This document shows, piece by piece, positions 50,206 to 58,130 of a DNA stretch of 64,000 nt. Within the stretch, counting starts at the first letter, position 1. Every line of letters begins with the position of its first letter. The notes beneath the pieces are model-generated. The model was not told the DNA's origin. It ran no database searches and was given only the letters and a program-made list of their open reading frames with translations. Origin of the DNA: Actinoplanes xinjiangensis (lineage in GTDB: Bacteria > Actinomycetota > Actinomycetes > Mycobacteriales > Micromonosporaceae); the NCBI RefSeq assembly GCF_003148685.1, contig NZ_QGGR01000011.1:62001-126000 (forward strand), in the 5' to 3' direction. A program made the translations under genes and the position numbers.

Positions 50206-50886
50206 TCAGCCTGCTATCTGGCTATTGTTTTCGCTGCTCAACGCGTTGTGCCGGGTGACGAGGCCGGGTAATTCCTCCAGCGAGCCGATCCGGAACAGGC
50301 ATCGCCCGGCCTCCTCCGGCATGTCCAGGACGTGACCCCACGGGCCGCGCCGGATCAGGCACGTCCGCATGCCGGCGAGCCGCGCCGGGCGCGCGTCGTT
50401 GTCGGGGCGGTCACCGACGTACAGGATCGACGCCGGATCGTGGCCGCTCTCGGCGACGGCCCGCTCGAAGAACCCGGGTGCCGGCTTCTCCACACCCCAG
50501 CCCTCGGACGTGCCGATCAGGTCCACCGCGAGGTCCATCGCGCTCAGCAGCGGCCCGGCGTGCGCGGGCTGGTTGCCGGCCAGCCCCACGAACAGGCCCT
50601 GCGCCTTCAGGGCGGCCAGGCAGGCCCGCGCGTCCGGGTAGAGGTCCTGTTCGCCGAACGTCTCCGGCTGTCCCGCCGCAGCCCGCAGCGCCCGTTCGGC
50701 CGCCAGGTCGAAGTCCGGCCGGAACACCCGGAACACCTCCGTATAGGGCTGTCCGCGCGCGATCACCGCCCCGAAGACCGCCGAGAACGTGTGCCGGGGA
50801 ATGCCGAGCCGATCCGCCCAGGCCGCGAACTCGTGGGTCTCGTCGAGAATCGTCCCGCCGACGTCGAAGAGGACCGCCCGGATCAC
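50206..50886 (-). CDS. HAD-family hydrolase
   Basis: 226 residues: VLFDVGGTILDE (DxGGT nucleophile Asp), VGLAGNQPAHAGPL (motif II in the place of Ser/Thr), GVEKPAPGFFERAV (motif III Lys), ILYVGDRPDNDARPARLAGM (motif IV). Probably a small-molecule phosphatase. The start overlaps the stop of the D-amino-acid oxidase-like gene by four bases (GTGA), so they are coupled. The last 15 codons are noticeably AT-richer than the rest. Confidence 0.88.
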   Translation of the reverse strand: MIRAVLFDVGGTILDETHEFAAWADRLGIPRHTFSAVFGAVIARGQPYTEVFRVFRPDFDLAAERALRAAAGQPETFGEQDLYPDARACLAALKAQGLFVGLAGNQPAHAGPLLSAMDLAVDLIGTSEGWGVEKPAPGFFERAVAESGHDPASILYVGDRPDNDARPARLAGMRTCLIRRGPWGHVLDMPEEAGRCLFRIGSLEELPGLVTRHNALSSENNSQIAG

Positions 50887-51839
50887 GTCTCCGACGCACC
50901 GATGAGGGCGGCGACACGGGCCGCGTCGCCCCAGGAGAGGGTGAAGCCGGCCCCGCCGTGGCCGTAACAGGCGTACACCGGCCGATCGTGCCCGGCGACC
51001 GCCTCCAGCCGCACTCCGGCCCGGCCCGGGCGCAACCCGGCCGCCCGCGACAGCACCGGTTGCCCCGCCAGCTGCGGAACCAGCTCGGTGACGCGCCGCA
51101 GGATGGCCGCCTCCACGTCCGGGTCGACCTGCTCGTCCCAGGAGCCGACGTCCCCGGTTCCGCCGCAGACCACGTCGTCGCGGCGCGGCACCACGTAGGT
51201 GAGCCCGCCCGGATTGTCGTCGTCGGTGATCCAGTCGGTCAGCCCCGGATTGGCCAGCCGCACCACCTGCCCCCGGATCGGGAAGCTGACGTCGTCGTCG
51301 CCGAGCAGCGCCGCCGAGCGCAACCCCGCCGCCACCACCAGCACGTCCGCGTCGTCCTGGCGCAGCACGTCGCCGACCGATGCGAACTCGGCGGCCCGGA
51401 TCCGCACGCCCAGACCGGTCACCGTCTCCCGCAGCCAGCCCAGATAGGTGCTGGTCTCGACCAGCGGCACCGTGCACCGGATCCCGGACGCACCCGCCGG
51501 CAGCCCGTCCGGCCCGGCCGGCTCGGTGTGCGGCACCGCCCGTGTCCACGACGTGTCCACCTCGGCCCGCCGCGACAGGACCGTCCCCCGGCGCAGATGC
51601 ACACCGGTCCGCGGGTCGCCGGCCAGCTCCGCCAGCCGCCGGTAGGTGACCGCCGCCGAATCCAGCACCGCCGGCGAATGATCCACGTCGTGCGGGAACC
51701 AGATGGCCGCCGCCACCCCGGAGACACTGTCCGGGGCCTCCCGCGCCGCCACGATCCGTACCTCGTGCCCGGACCGGGCCAGCTCATGGGCCACGCTCAA
51801 CCCGACGACCCCGGCACCCACCACCGTCACTCTGCTCAC
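50883..51839 (-). CDS. D-amino-acid oxidase-like FAD protein
   Basis: 318 residues, DAO family: VTVVGAGVVGLSVAHELARSGHEVRIVAA (FAD-binding), AAAIWFPHDVD, VVAAGLRSAALLGDD, SFPIRGQVVRL, YVVPRRDDVVCGGT and a C-terminal ACYGHGGAGFTLSWGDA. It should oxidise D-amino acids to 2-oxo acids with hydrogen peroxide and ammonia. GTG start four bases after the upstream hypothetical gene; three genes are probably one operon. Confidence 0.9.
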   Translation of the reverse strand: MSRVTVVGAGVVGLSVAHELARSGHEVRIVAAREAPDSVSGVAAAIWFPHDVDHSPAVLDSAAVTYRRLAELAGDPRTGVHLRRGTVLSRRAEVDTSWTRAVPHTEPAGPDGLPAGASGIRCTVPLVETSTYLGWLRETVTGLGVRIRAAEFASVGDVLRQDDADVLVVAAGLRSAALLGDDDVSFPIRGQVVRLANPGLTDWITDDDNPGGLTYVVPRRDDVVCGGTGDVGSWDEQVDPDVEAAILRRVTELVPQLAGQPVLSRAAGLRPGRAGVRLEAVAGHDRPVYACYGHGGAGFTLSWGDAARVAALIGASET

Positions 51840-51843
51840 GGGA

Positions 51844-52689
51844 TCACACGATAGGCCCCGTGGCCGGTGGGATGGTCCACCGCAGCGTGGCCCGTCCGCC
51901 GACGTTCTCCAGGGTCACCGGGTACACCTGCCCGAACGCGCGTCCCGCGGAGAACCGCTGCAACTCACTCGGTGCCCAGCCGACACAGAGGACCGGACAG
52001 CCGGCCACCTCGATCACCCCGGCGCCGAGCGGATCCAGCCGGCCGGCCCGCGAACCGAGATGGTGATGGCTGTGCGGCTCCACGTACGCCATCTGAACGA
52101 AGTGCCCCCGGGTGAGCGCCCACTCGTTGATCGCCGCCGCCCGTTCGTGCGCCACCGTCACCGGCAGATCCAGCCAGCCGTGCAGATTCCGGTTCCGTAG
52201 CCCCGGCAGCGGCTGCGCGCCGTACCGCGCCCAGGCCTCCTCCGCGCCCCGCCCACCGATCCGCACATCGGCCAGCCCGTCGACACTGCGGGCCGCGGGC
52301 AGGAAACCCACCCAGGAGTCGAGCGCCACCGCATCCCCGATGATCATCCCGCACGGGTCCACCGGCAGGTCGCCCAGGACCACCGGCGCCGCCCCGCCCG
52401 ACACCGCCGGCCAGGGCAGATCCAGGTCGACGTCGATTCCCGCGATGGTGTCGACCGGCTCGTACGCGCCGGGCCGGGTCCGTGCGGTCACCGTCAGCTT
52501 CCCGGGACCGGCCGGCGCCACCACCGCCTCGGCCAGCCAGTCCCGCAGGTGGGCGCCACCGGTCGCGGCCGCCCGCATCGCCCGCGACGACAGTGGCTCG
52601 CCCAGCGCCCGCCACTGATCCAGGAACCCGCCACAGGCCAGTACGACGGCCCGCGACGGGACCAGCAGGTGAGCCAGGGTCGCCGTCAT
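51844..52689 (-). CDS. Hypothetical protein, first of the DAO operon
   Basis: 281 residues without signal or membrane helix and no domain I recognise. Sequence features: LACGGFLDQWRALGEPLSSRAMRAAATGG near the N-terminus, GMIIGDAVALDSWVGFLP, and HFVQMAYVEPHSHHHLGSRAGRLDPLGAGVIEV, whose His cluster could bind metal. Its stop is four bases before the D-amino-acid oxidase-like start, so it probably shares a pathway with it. Confidence 0.6.
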   Translation of the reverse strand: MTATLAHLLVPSRAVVLACGGFLDQWRALGEPLSSRAMRAAATGGAHLRDWLAEAVVAPAGPGKLTVTARTRPGAYEPVDTIAGIDVDLDLPWPAVSGGAAPVVLGDLPVDPCGMIIGDAVALDSWVGFLPAARSVDGLADVRIGGRGAEEAWARYGAQPLPGLRNRNLHGWLDLPVTVAHERAAAINEWALTRGHFVQMAYVEPHSHHHLGSRAGRLDPLGAGVIEVAGCPVLCVGWAPSELQRFSAGRAFGQVYPVTLENVGGRATLRWTIPPATGPIV

Positions 52690-52776
52690 CGTCGTCGATC
52701 ATCACACCTCAGCGTGCCCGGTGGAGGACATGCGCACGAACGTGTACCCCGGGAACCCTCACCTATGATCGGCGAC

Positions 52777-53511
52777 ATGGCGCTGCGGCTCGCTATGGTC
52801 AACGGCAAAGCGCGGGACACCGCGGCACTCGGCCGGTTCTGGGCGCAGGCCCTGGACTGGACCGTCTTCAGCGACAGACCCGGCGCGACCGCCGTCGGCC
52901 CGGCCGGTTTCACCTGGCCCGATCCGGACGCCCTGTGCCTCGACTTCATCGCCGTCCCGGACCCCTCGACCGTGCACGGCCGGCTGCATCTCGACCTCGC
53001 CACCGGCTCGGCGGCCCACCAGGCGGAGCTGGTCGCCAGGCTGCGGGACCTCGGCGCGACCCCCGCCGACGTCGGTCAGGGCGACGTGGCGTGGACGGTC
53101 CTGGCCGACCCGGAGGGCAACGTGTTCTGCGTGCTCGAGCCCCGCGACGTCTACCGGGACACCGGCCCGATCGCCGCGCTCGTCGTCGACTGCGCCGACC
53201 CGCCGGCCATGGCCCGCTTCTGGGGCGGCGCCCTGGACTGGACCGTCCACGAGTCGACCGGCGACTTCGCGCGGCTGCGCTCGCCCGGCGGCACCGGCCC
53301 CTTCCTCGAATTCCTTCGCACCAGCGGTACGCGGGCCTGGTGGAACCGTCTGCATGCGGACCTGCTGCCGTACCCCCGGGAAGCTCAGAAGGCGGAGGTG
53401 GGCCGCCTGCACAGCCTGGGCGCCACCGACGCCGACGTGGGCCAGGGCGACGTGGCGTGGCGCGTCCTGGCCGACCCGGAGGGCAACGAGTTCTGCGTCC
53501 TCGCCCACTGA
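52777..53511 (+). CDS. Duplicated-VOC (glyoxalase-like) protein B
   Basis: 244 residues, two VOC modules as in the paralogue at 28122: FWAQALDW and FWGGALDW, two TVLADPEGN/RVLADPEGNEFC strands. TATGAT lies eight bases before the ATG, the same leaderless arrangement as the paralogue, with GATCG following both hexamers. Ligand or reaction unknown. Confidence 0.88.
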   Translation: MALRLAMVNGKARDTAALGRFWAQALDWTVFSDRPGATAVGPAGFTWPDPDALCLDFIAVPDPSTVHGRLHLDLATGSAAHQAELVARLRDLGATPADVGQGDVAWTVLADPEGNVFCVLEPRDVYRDTGPIAALVVDCADPPAMARFWGGALDWTVHESTGDFARLRSPGGTGPFLEFLRTSGTRAWWNRLHADLLPYPREAQKAEVGRLHSLGATDADVGQGDVAWRVLADPEGNEFCVLAH

Positions 53512-53514
53512 GAA

Positions 53515-53544
53515 GAAGCCGGCCTCAGGTGCGAGACCGGCTTC
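53515..53544 (+). terminator. Terminator hairpin after the VOC gene
   Basis: GAAGCCGG and CCGGCTTC form an 8-bp outer stem, with an inner CTC/GAG pair after one mismatch, three bases past the stop codon. Confidence 0.65.
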
Positions 53545-53588
53545 GACCAGGACAAGGCCCGGTACGCGCTGACGCGTACCGAATGGCT

Positions 53589-53744
53589 TCAGGACACCGT
53601 GCCGGTGATGGTGTCCCAGGAGTAACCCAGAAGAGCGAACGCGGCCGCCAACAGCCCCAGGCTGATCCGGCCCGTGTTGATCGGCAGCGCCGCCACGACG
53701 AGCAGAATCACGGCGATGATATAGAGAAGTCCCGGAATGGTCAT
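53589..53744 (-). CDS. Very small membrane protein
   Basis: 51 residues with two hydrophobic helices (MTIPGLLYIIAVILLVVAAL and ISLGLLAAAFALLGY). AGGAGC lies seven bases before the ATG. No family recognised; similar tiny two-helix proteins are common in actinobacteria. Confidence 0.65.
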   Translation of the reverse strand: MTIPGLLYIIAVILLVVAALPINTGRISLGLLAAAFALLGYSWDTITGTVS

Positions 53745-53916
53745 GTCCGCTCCTAGCAATGGGGGTCGAGAGCGGCGACGCAGTACCCCCACGGCGAGGC
53801 CCGCTAAACACAGGCTCCGGTCCATGACCTCCTCCGCCGCCGCCCGCACGGCCCGGCCCGGACCGAGGCGGGTAGTGACTGGCGCGGGATGGCAGCACTC
53901 GGGATGATCGGCCATC

Positions 53917-54474
53917 ATGCATGGCGTGGAGTCCTACCTTCTGCCCGGCGAGCGTGTCCTCTGGGAGGGCGCTCCGATGCGGCACCGGCTGTTCCGCAGG
54001 ACCGATGTGCTGCTCCTCCCGTTCAGCGTCGTGTGGTGCGGGTTCGCGATCGTCTGGCTGGTGCGGGCTCTGCGCAGCGACGGCGCGGGGCTCTTCCCGC
54101 TGTTCGGGGTCCCGTTCGTGATCGTCGGGGTCTACCTGGTCGCGGGGCGGTTCCTGGTGCGGGCCCTCGCCTCCCGGCGCACCGTCTACACGGTCACCGA
54201 CGGCCGCGTCGTCGTCCGGGGCGGGCCGACCGGCGCCCGGCTGACCACGGCTTACCTCAGGGATCTGCCGCCTCCGGTGATCGCCGAGCGGCCGGACGGG
54301 TCCGGAAGTCTCGCCTTCGGCGGTTTCCCCGGGATCGGGGACGTCTTCACCGGCGGGGCGAAACGCGGTTGGCGTGGCTGGTCCGACGAGCCGTCCGACA
54401 CCCCGATCCTGTGGGAGGTGCCGGACGTCCGCCGCGTCCGCGACTGCGTCGCCCAGGCCCAGCGGGCCGGCTGA
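53917..54474 (+). CDS. PH-like membrane protein
   Basis: 185 residues: YLLPGERVLWEGAPMRHRLFRRTD is the typical opening of bacterial PH-domain membrane proteins, followed by two helices (about 33-51 and 64-81) and YTVTDGRVVVRGGPTGARLTTAYLRDLPPPVIAERPDGSGSLAFG. Membrane protein, role unknown. Related in style to the protein at 23966. Confidence 0.75.
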   Translation: MHGVESYLLPGERVLWEGAPMRHRLFRRTDVLLLPFSVVWCGFAIVWLVRALRSDGAGLFPLFGVPFVIVGVYLVAGRFLVRALASRRTVYTVTDGRVVVRGGPTGARLTTAYLRDLPPPVIAERPDGSGSLAFGGFPGIGDVFTGGAKRGWRGWSDEPSDTPILWEVPDVRRVRDCVAQAQRAG

Positions 54475-54801
54475 GTACCTGTCTCGCCCGGAGCCGAGTG
54501 AGTTGCGGGTCTTGATCGCAGAGAGTCCGACACCTCCATCGCTCCTGATCGGTCCGACATGACCACCAGGACGACCATCGACAGGCGCTGACACGGTTCC
54601 GCGTGCCTCAGCGTGCCGGAGCGTCAGTCACCCACCCGCCGGAGAACGCTCCGTCACAGTCAGTCGAATCGCCGGTGCGCCGTCAGGTCGGTGCGGCGCG
54701 TCCGGCCATGGTGGTCGGTGAGTGAGGTACGGTCGGCCGTCCCCACCCCGCGCGGGCGTGGCGGTCGTCGGGCTCGCCGCCCGTACGGGAGGGGTGCTGT
54801 G
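54475..54801. other. 327-bp gap without a gene
   Basis: Between the PH-like and lipoprotein genes. A forward frame is open from 54613 but reads as Arg-rich nonsense without a ribosome binding site at its first start. I see no hairpin or promoter I would defend; it presumably holds the promoter of the lipoprotein gene. Confidence 0.5.
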
Positions 54802-56010
54802 ATGAGGGACCGGTCAGAGTCTTCGGGTTTGGGCGCCGACGGTGTCGGGGTAGGCGAGGAGCCGGCCGGGCGGTCGGGCCGTCGCCGCCGGCTGGCCCGG
54901 TTGGCGGCCGCGGGGCTGGTGGCGGCCGGCCTCGTCGCGGCGTGCTCGCCGCTGCAACCGTCGGCTCCCAGTGAGTCGGCCCACCCGACGGGTCCGCGGG
55001 CCGACTCGGCGGGCCCGTCCACCGCCGCGTTGTCCACGGTGGATTCACCGGTGGCCAATCCGGCGCCGCTGCCGGACCGGCCGCTGGCCCGCGCGGCGTT
55101 CCTCTACGCACGGTGCAACCCCATAGACGTCGACAACGAGAAGTGCCGGCTCCGGCTCGTGCTCACCGACGGCTCCCAGTATTCGCTGCCCAAAGACGTG
55201 ATGCAGGTGGGGCCGGGTCCGATCTCTCCGGACGGTGCCTTCCTGCTGCTGTACGACGAGTCCGCCGGGTTGGTCCTGCGCGATCTGCCCAGCGGAACGT
55301 CGCGCACGGTGTCCCCACCCGACCGCCTCGTGCTGGGAGGTCCGGTGTTCTGGTCACCCGGCGCGCGCTGGGCGGCGGTGTCGGCGGGCGGCCTCCCCGG
55401 GGAGAAGGCCGTCGCCGCCGTCGTCGACATCGCCGGCGCGAGCGTGCGCCGGGTGGAAGATTCAACCGCCTCCCTCGGCTCCCAGCTTGTCGCGGTCTCC
55501 GCCCACGGCGACCCGATCTGGGCCGAACCCGCGAACACCAGCACGACCACGGTGCACTGGGTCGTGGGCGGCCGGCAGCCCCGCGTCGTCGACGCCGACC
55601 TGCGCTCCCAGCTGCGGCCCGGCGAGATCGTCAACCAGACTGGATGGCCGGGCGAGTTGATGCTCGGCGACGGGATCACCGCCGTGGTGCCCATCATCCG
55701 GGCCGGCGGCGATCCACGAGAGGTCTCGTGGGCCAACGGCCACGCCATCCTGCTGGTCGACCTGGCCACCGGCGTTGCCCGGCACCGCCTGGATCTGCCC
55801 GGCAACCCCGCCCGCTCACGCCTCCACGGCAGTGGATGCGGACTCGGCCCCAACACCCTCATCGAGTCCGAGGGAGGCGACCCGACGAGCGGGCAGCAGC
55901 CGGCCGATCCCACCGATCGCACCACCATGGTCGCGCTCGACTCCCGGACCGCCGCCCGCGGCAGCGGCTACCTCTTTCCCCCGGAAGGGTTCCCTCTGCT
56001 CATCTGCTGA
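54802..56010 (+). CDS. Lipoprotein, possibly beta-propeller
   Basis: 402 residues. A long basic head precedes the hydrophobic stretch and a lipobox LVAAC (Cys near residue 49), then a Ser/Pro linker and a domain with WD40-like strand pairs (GPISPDGAFLLLYDESAGLVLRDLPSGTSR; FWSPGARWAAVSAG), so a TolB/WD40-like propeller is plausible. GGAGGGG precedes the ATG. Function unknown. Confidence 0.65.
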   Translation: MRDRSESSGLGADGVGVGEEPAGRSGRRRRLARLAAAGLVAAGLVAACSPLQPSAPSESAHPTGPRADSAGPSTAALSTVDSPVANPAPLPDRPLARAAFLYARCNPIDVDNEKCRLRLVLTDGSQYSLPKDVMQVGPGPISPDGAFLLLYDESAGLVLRDLPSGTSRTVSPPDRLVLGGPVFWSPGARWAAVSAGGLPGEKAVAAVVDIAGASVRRVEDSTASLGSQLVAVSAHGDPIWAEPANTSTTTVHWVVGGRQPRVVDADLRSQLRPGEIVNQTGWPGELMLGDGITAVVPIIRAGGDPREVSWANGHAILLVDLATGVARHRLDLPGNPARSRLHGSGCGLGPNTLIESEGGDPTSGQQPADPTDRTTMVALDSRTAARGSGYLFPPEGFPLLIC

Positions 56011-56021
56011 CCAGCGGCAGA

Positions 56022-56054
56022 CGACTCACCGTCGGGCGGTCACGTGGTGAGTCG
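56022..56054. terminator. Hairpin between convergent lipoprotein and DinB genes
   Basis: CGACTCACC and GGTGAGTCG form a 9-bp stem with a 15-base loop between two converging genes. Confidence 0.5.
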
Positions 56055-56080
56055 CCCCGCAGTAACGACGAGCCGAGGGG

Positions 56081-56665
56081 TCACCGGAAGCCGTCGGCGG
56101 TCTCCTCCAGGCGGTTGCGGTAGGCGCTCCACCAGGTGGGGTCGCCGTCGGGCAGGCCGCTGTTGCCGGCGCGGGTGCCGGCCGCGCCGTCGACGAGTTC
56201 ACGGACGATGTCGGCGTGGCCGGCGTGCCGGTGGGTCTCGGCGATCACGTGGATCAGGATCCGGTGCAGCGAGTGGTTCTCCAGGTCCTCGGTCCACCAC
56301 GGGACACGGCCGACGGTCTCCAGGCTGAGGGCCTCGATGGTGGCGTCGGCGTGCGCCCACACCCGGTGGTAGAGGGCGATGACGTCGGCCCGGGACTCGT
56401 CGGCGGTGGCCCACATGTCGGCGTTCGGCTCGGCGTCGTCCTCCATCCACGGCAGCGGCTCCGGGAACGGGCGGCCGAACGTCACACCGAAATAGCCGCT
56501 CTCCACCCCGGCGGCATGCTTGACCAGTCCCAGCAGGTTGGTGCCGGTGGTGGTCAGGGGGCGGCGCACGTCGTACTCCGAGAGGCCCTCCAGTTTCCAC
56601 ACCAGGGCCCGCCGGGCCGCGTCGAGGTAGTGGCGGAGGTCTGTCTTGGGATCGTAGGAAGCCAT
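56081..56665 (-). CDS. DinB-family (DUF664) protein
   Basis: 194 residues: LRHYLDAARRALVWKLEGLSEYDVRRPLTTTGTNLLGLVKHAAGVESGYFG and HSLHRILIHVIAETHRHAGHADIVRELVDG are typical of DinB/DUF664 four-helix proteins, with His in KHAAGVE and THRHAGHADI as metal ligands. Probably a thiol-dependent metalloprotein of unknown substrate. Confidence 0.88.
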   Translation of the reverse strand: MASYDPKTDLRHYLDAARRALVWKLEGLSEYDVRRPLTTTGTNLLGLVKHAAGVESGYFGVTFGRPFPEPLPWMEDDAEPNADMWATADESRADVIALYHRVWAHADATIEALSLETVGRVPWWTEDLENHSLHRILIHVIAETHRHAGHADIVRELVDGAAGTRAGNSGLPDGDPTWWSAYRNRLEETADGFR

Positions 56666-56683
56666 GATCGGCACCCTAGGGGG

Positions 56684-57526
56684 TCATCGCACGCCGGCTT
56701 CGAAGAGCTGACCGTTCTGCGGGAAGCCGGTCACGGCGGTGGGTTTCGGGTCGCCGGTGGACCAGCGCGGGTCCTTCTCGTCCTCGAACGCCAGGTCCGG
56801 CCAGTGCATCGGGATGCCGGCGGCCGCCGTCGGGCACGGGTCGTCCATCAGCTGGACGTGCAGGTGCGGCTCGGAGGTGTTGCCGCTGTTGCCGACCTCG
56901 GCCAGTTGCCCGCCGGCCGCGACCCGGTCACCGATGCGCACCCGGGCCGATCCGCGGCGCAGATGGGCGTACGCCGAGAAGGTCCCGTCGTCGTGCCGGA
57001 CGACGATGTGGTTGCCGAGGATCCAGGAGGCGCCGGCGAACTCGCGGGCGAACGCCTCGACCGTCATCATCCAGATCAGCGTCGGCCACGTGTCCCGGCT
57101 GCGGTGGTCGCGCCGGTTGCCGGTCACCGCCACCACGGTGCCGTCGGCCATGGCCAGGACCGGTTCGCCGAAGCAGGGGTACGACCCGGGCGCCCGTGTG
57201 CGCGGTGACCAGCCGATCCTCGTGGGCGCGTCGGGGGAGGGCCGGAGCAGGTCCACGGCATACGTCTGCCCGTAGGCCCGCACCCCGTGGCTGGGGGTGC
57301 CGGTGCCGGGGCTGTTGATCGCGACCCACCGGCCCCGCACCGGCGCCGCCAGGTCGACCGGCGGTTTCGTCGAGCGGGGCGGGCGGACGAGGGCGAGTGC
57401 CAGCAGCAGGGCCTTGATCGGCAGGTCGAGGAGGAGGGGGACGTCCGGGAGGACGAGCGTGACGACGACGCTGATCACGAACAGCCGCAGCCACCAGGTC
57501 TGCCGGCGGGCGATGGCGCGTTTCAT
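56684..57526 (-). CDS. Membrane-anchored M23-like peptidase
   Basis: 280 residues: two hydrophobic helices at the N-terminus (about 12-28 and 31-47), then an M23/LytM-like fold with GSYPCFGEPVLAMADGTVVAV, NHIVVRHDDGTFSAYAHLRRGSARVRIGDRVAAGGQLAEVGNSGNTSEPHLHVQLMDDP. The YAHL and HLH motifs are present, but the first zinc motif HxxxD appears as TYAVD with Thr in the usual His position, so activity is uncertain. Its ATG overlaps the ArsR stop by four bases; the two are one operon. Confidence 0.82.
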   Translation of the reverse strand: MKRAIARRQTWWLRLFVISVVVTLVLPDVPLLLDLPIKALLLALALVRPPRSTKPPVDLAAPVRGRWVAINSPGTGTPSHGVRAYGQTYAVDLLRPSPDAPTRIGWSPRTRAPGSYPCFGEPVLAMADGTVVAVTGNRRDHRSRDTWPTLIWMMTVEAFAREFAGASWILGNHIVVRHDDGTFSAYAHLRRGSARVRIGDRVAAGGQLAEVGNSGNTSEPHLHVQLMDDPCPTAAAGIPMHWPDLAFEDEKDPRWSTGDPKPTAVTGFPQNGQLFEAGVR

Positions 57527-58032
57527 CGGCGGGCTCCCAACAGGAGGGTGAGAAGGGGGACGACGCGGGCGGCGGGCACCTCGTAGCGCCCACCGCCGCG
57601 GGTGTGCAGCCAGCCGGCGGCGACGAGCTGCCGCAGGTGGTGGTAGACCTGCCCGCTGGTGCCGATGCCGTCGACCTGGGTCAGCTCGGCGGCGGTGCCG
57701 GCGCCGTGCAGGATCCGCTGGAGCAGCCGGATCCGCGCCGGGTGGGCGAGGGCGGCCAGGGCCGCGACCTGCTGTGTCCAGTCGCCGTCGAGCAGGTCTC
57801 GGGTGCCGGCGCTCTCCTGCCACCGGGCGGCGCGGCCGTCGGGCAGGGTCACGTGGCCGGTGATCAGGACGGCTCCGGGGTCGTCGACCCGGCTGGCGAG
57901 GCCCTCGAGTGCCCAGAACAGCTCGGCGTCCGGGGTGGGGGCGGGCTCGCCGGGACTCTCCCGGCTCTCGAAGCGCTGCTCCAGCTCGGCGACACGTTGT
58001 TCGAGGGCGGCAAGGCGGTCGGTGTCGCTCAC
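57523..58032 (-). CDS. ArsR-type winged-helix regulator
   Basis: 169 residues: an N-terminal coiled coil (LAALEQRVAELEQRFE), a beta segment, then the HTH: QVAALAALAHPARIRLLQRILHGAGTAAELTQVDGIGTSGQVYHHLRQLVAAGWL. No metal-binding Cys pair is present, so it is not a metal sensor. Leaderless GTG start. A 12-bp palindrome sits in its own promoter spacer, so it probably represses itself and perhaps the divergent RCC1 gene. Confidence 0.85.
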   Translation of the reverse strand: MSDTDRLAALEQRVAELEQRFESRESPGEPAPTPDAELFWALEGLASRVDDPGAVLITGHVTLPDGRAARWQESAGTRDLLDGDWTQQVAALAALAHPARIRLLQRILHGAGTAAELTQVDGIGTSGQVYHHLRQLVAAGWLHTRGGGRYEVPAARVVPLLTLLLGARR

Positions 58033-58038
58033 CGCCCC

Positions 58039-58068
58039 ACCATAACGTAATTACGTAAAACCGTTCAA
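58039..58068 (-). promoter_or_regulatory. ArsR promoter with operator in the spacer
   Basis: On the minus strand TTGAAC, an 18-base spacer and TATGGT form a promoter; the spacer contains the perfect palindrome ACGTAATTACGT (58045-58056). The -10 ends six bases before the GTG, giving a leaderless transcript. A bound dimer would occlude polymerase. Confidence 0.72.
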
Positions 58069-58130
58069 CGGGGGTTCCCTCTCCGTCCGGGCCGGAGAGT
58101 GGAGATCAACTACTGTCCGGAAGGACCGAC

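Noticed and set aside
50140..50260. Rifamycin-associated element upstream of the HelD-like gene
   Set aside because: CTTGCCATGCC is present near 50200 but the GCAAG half is missing.
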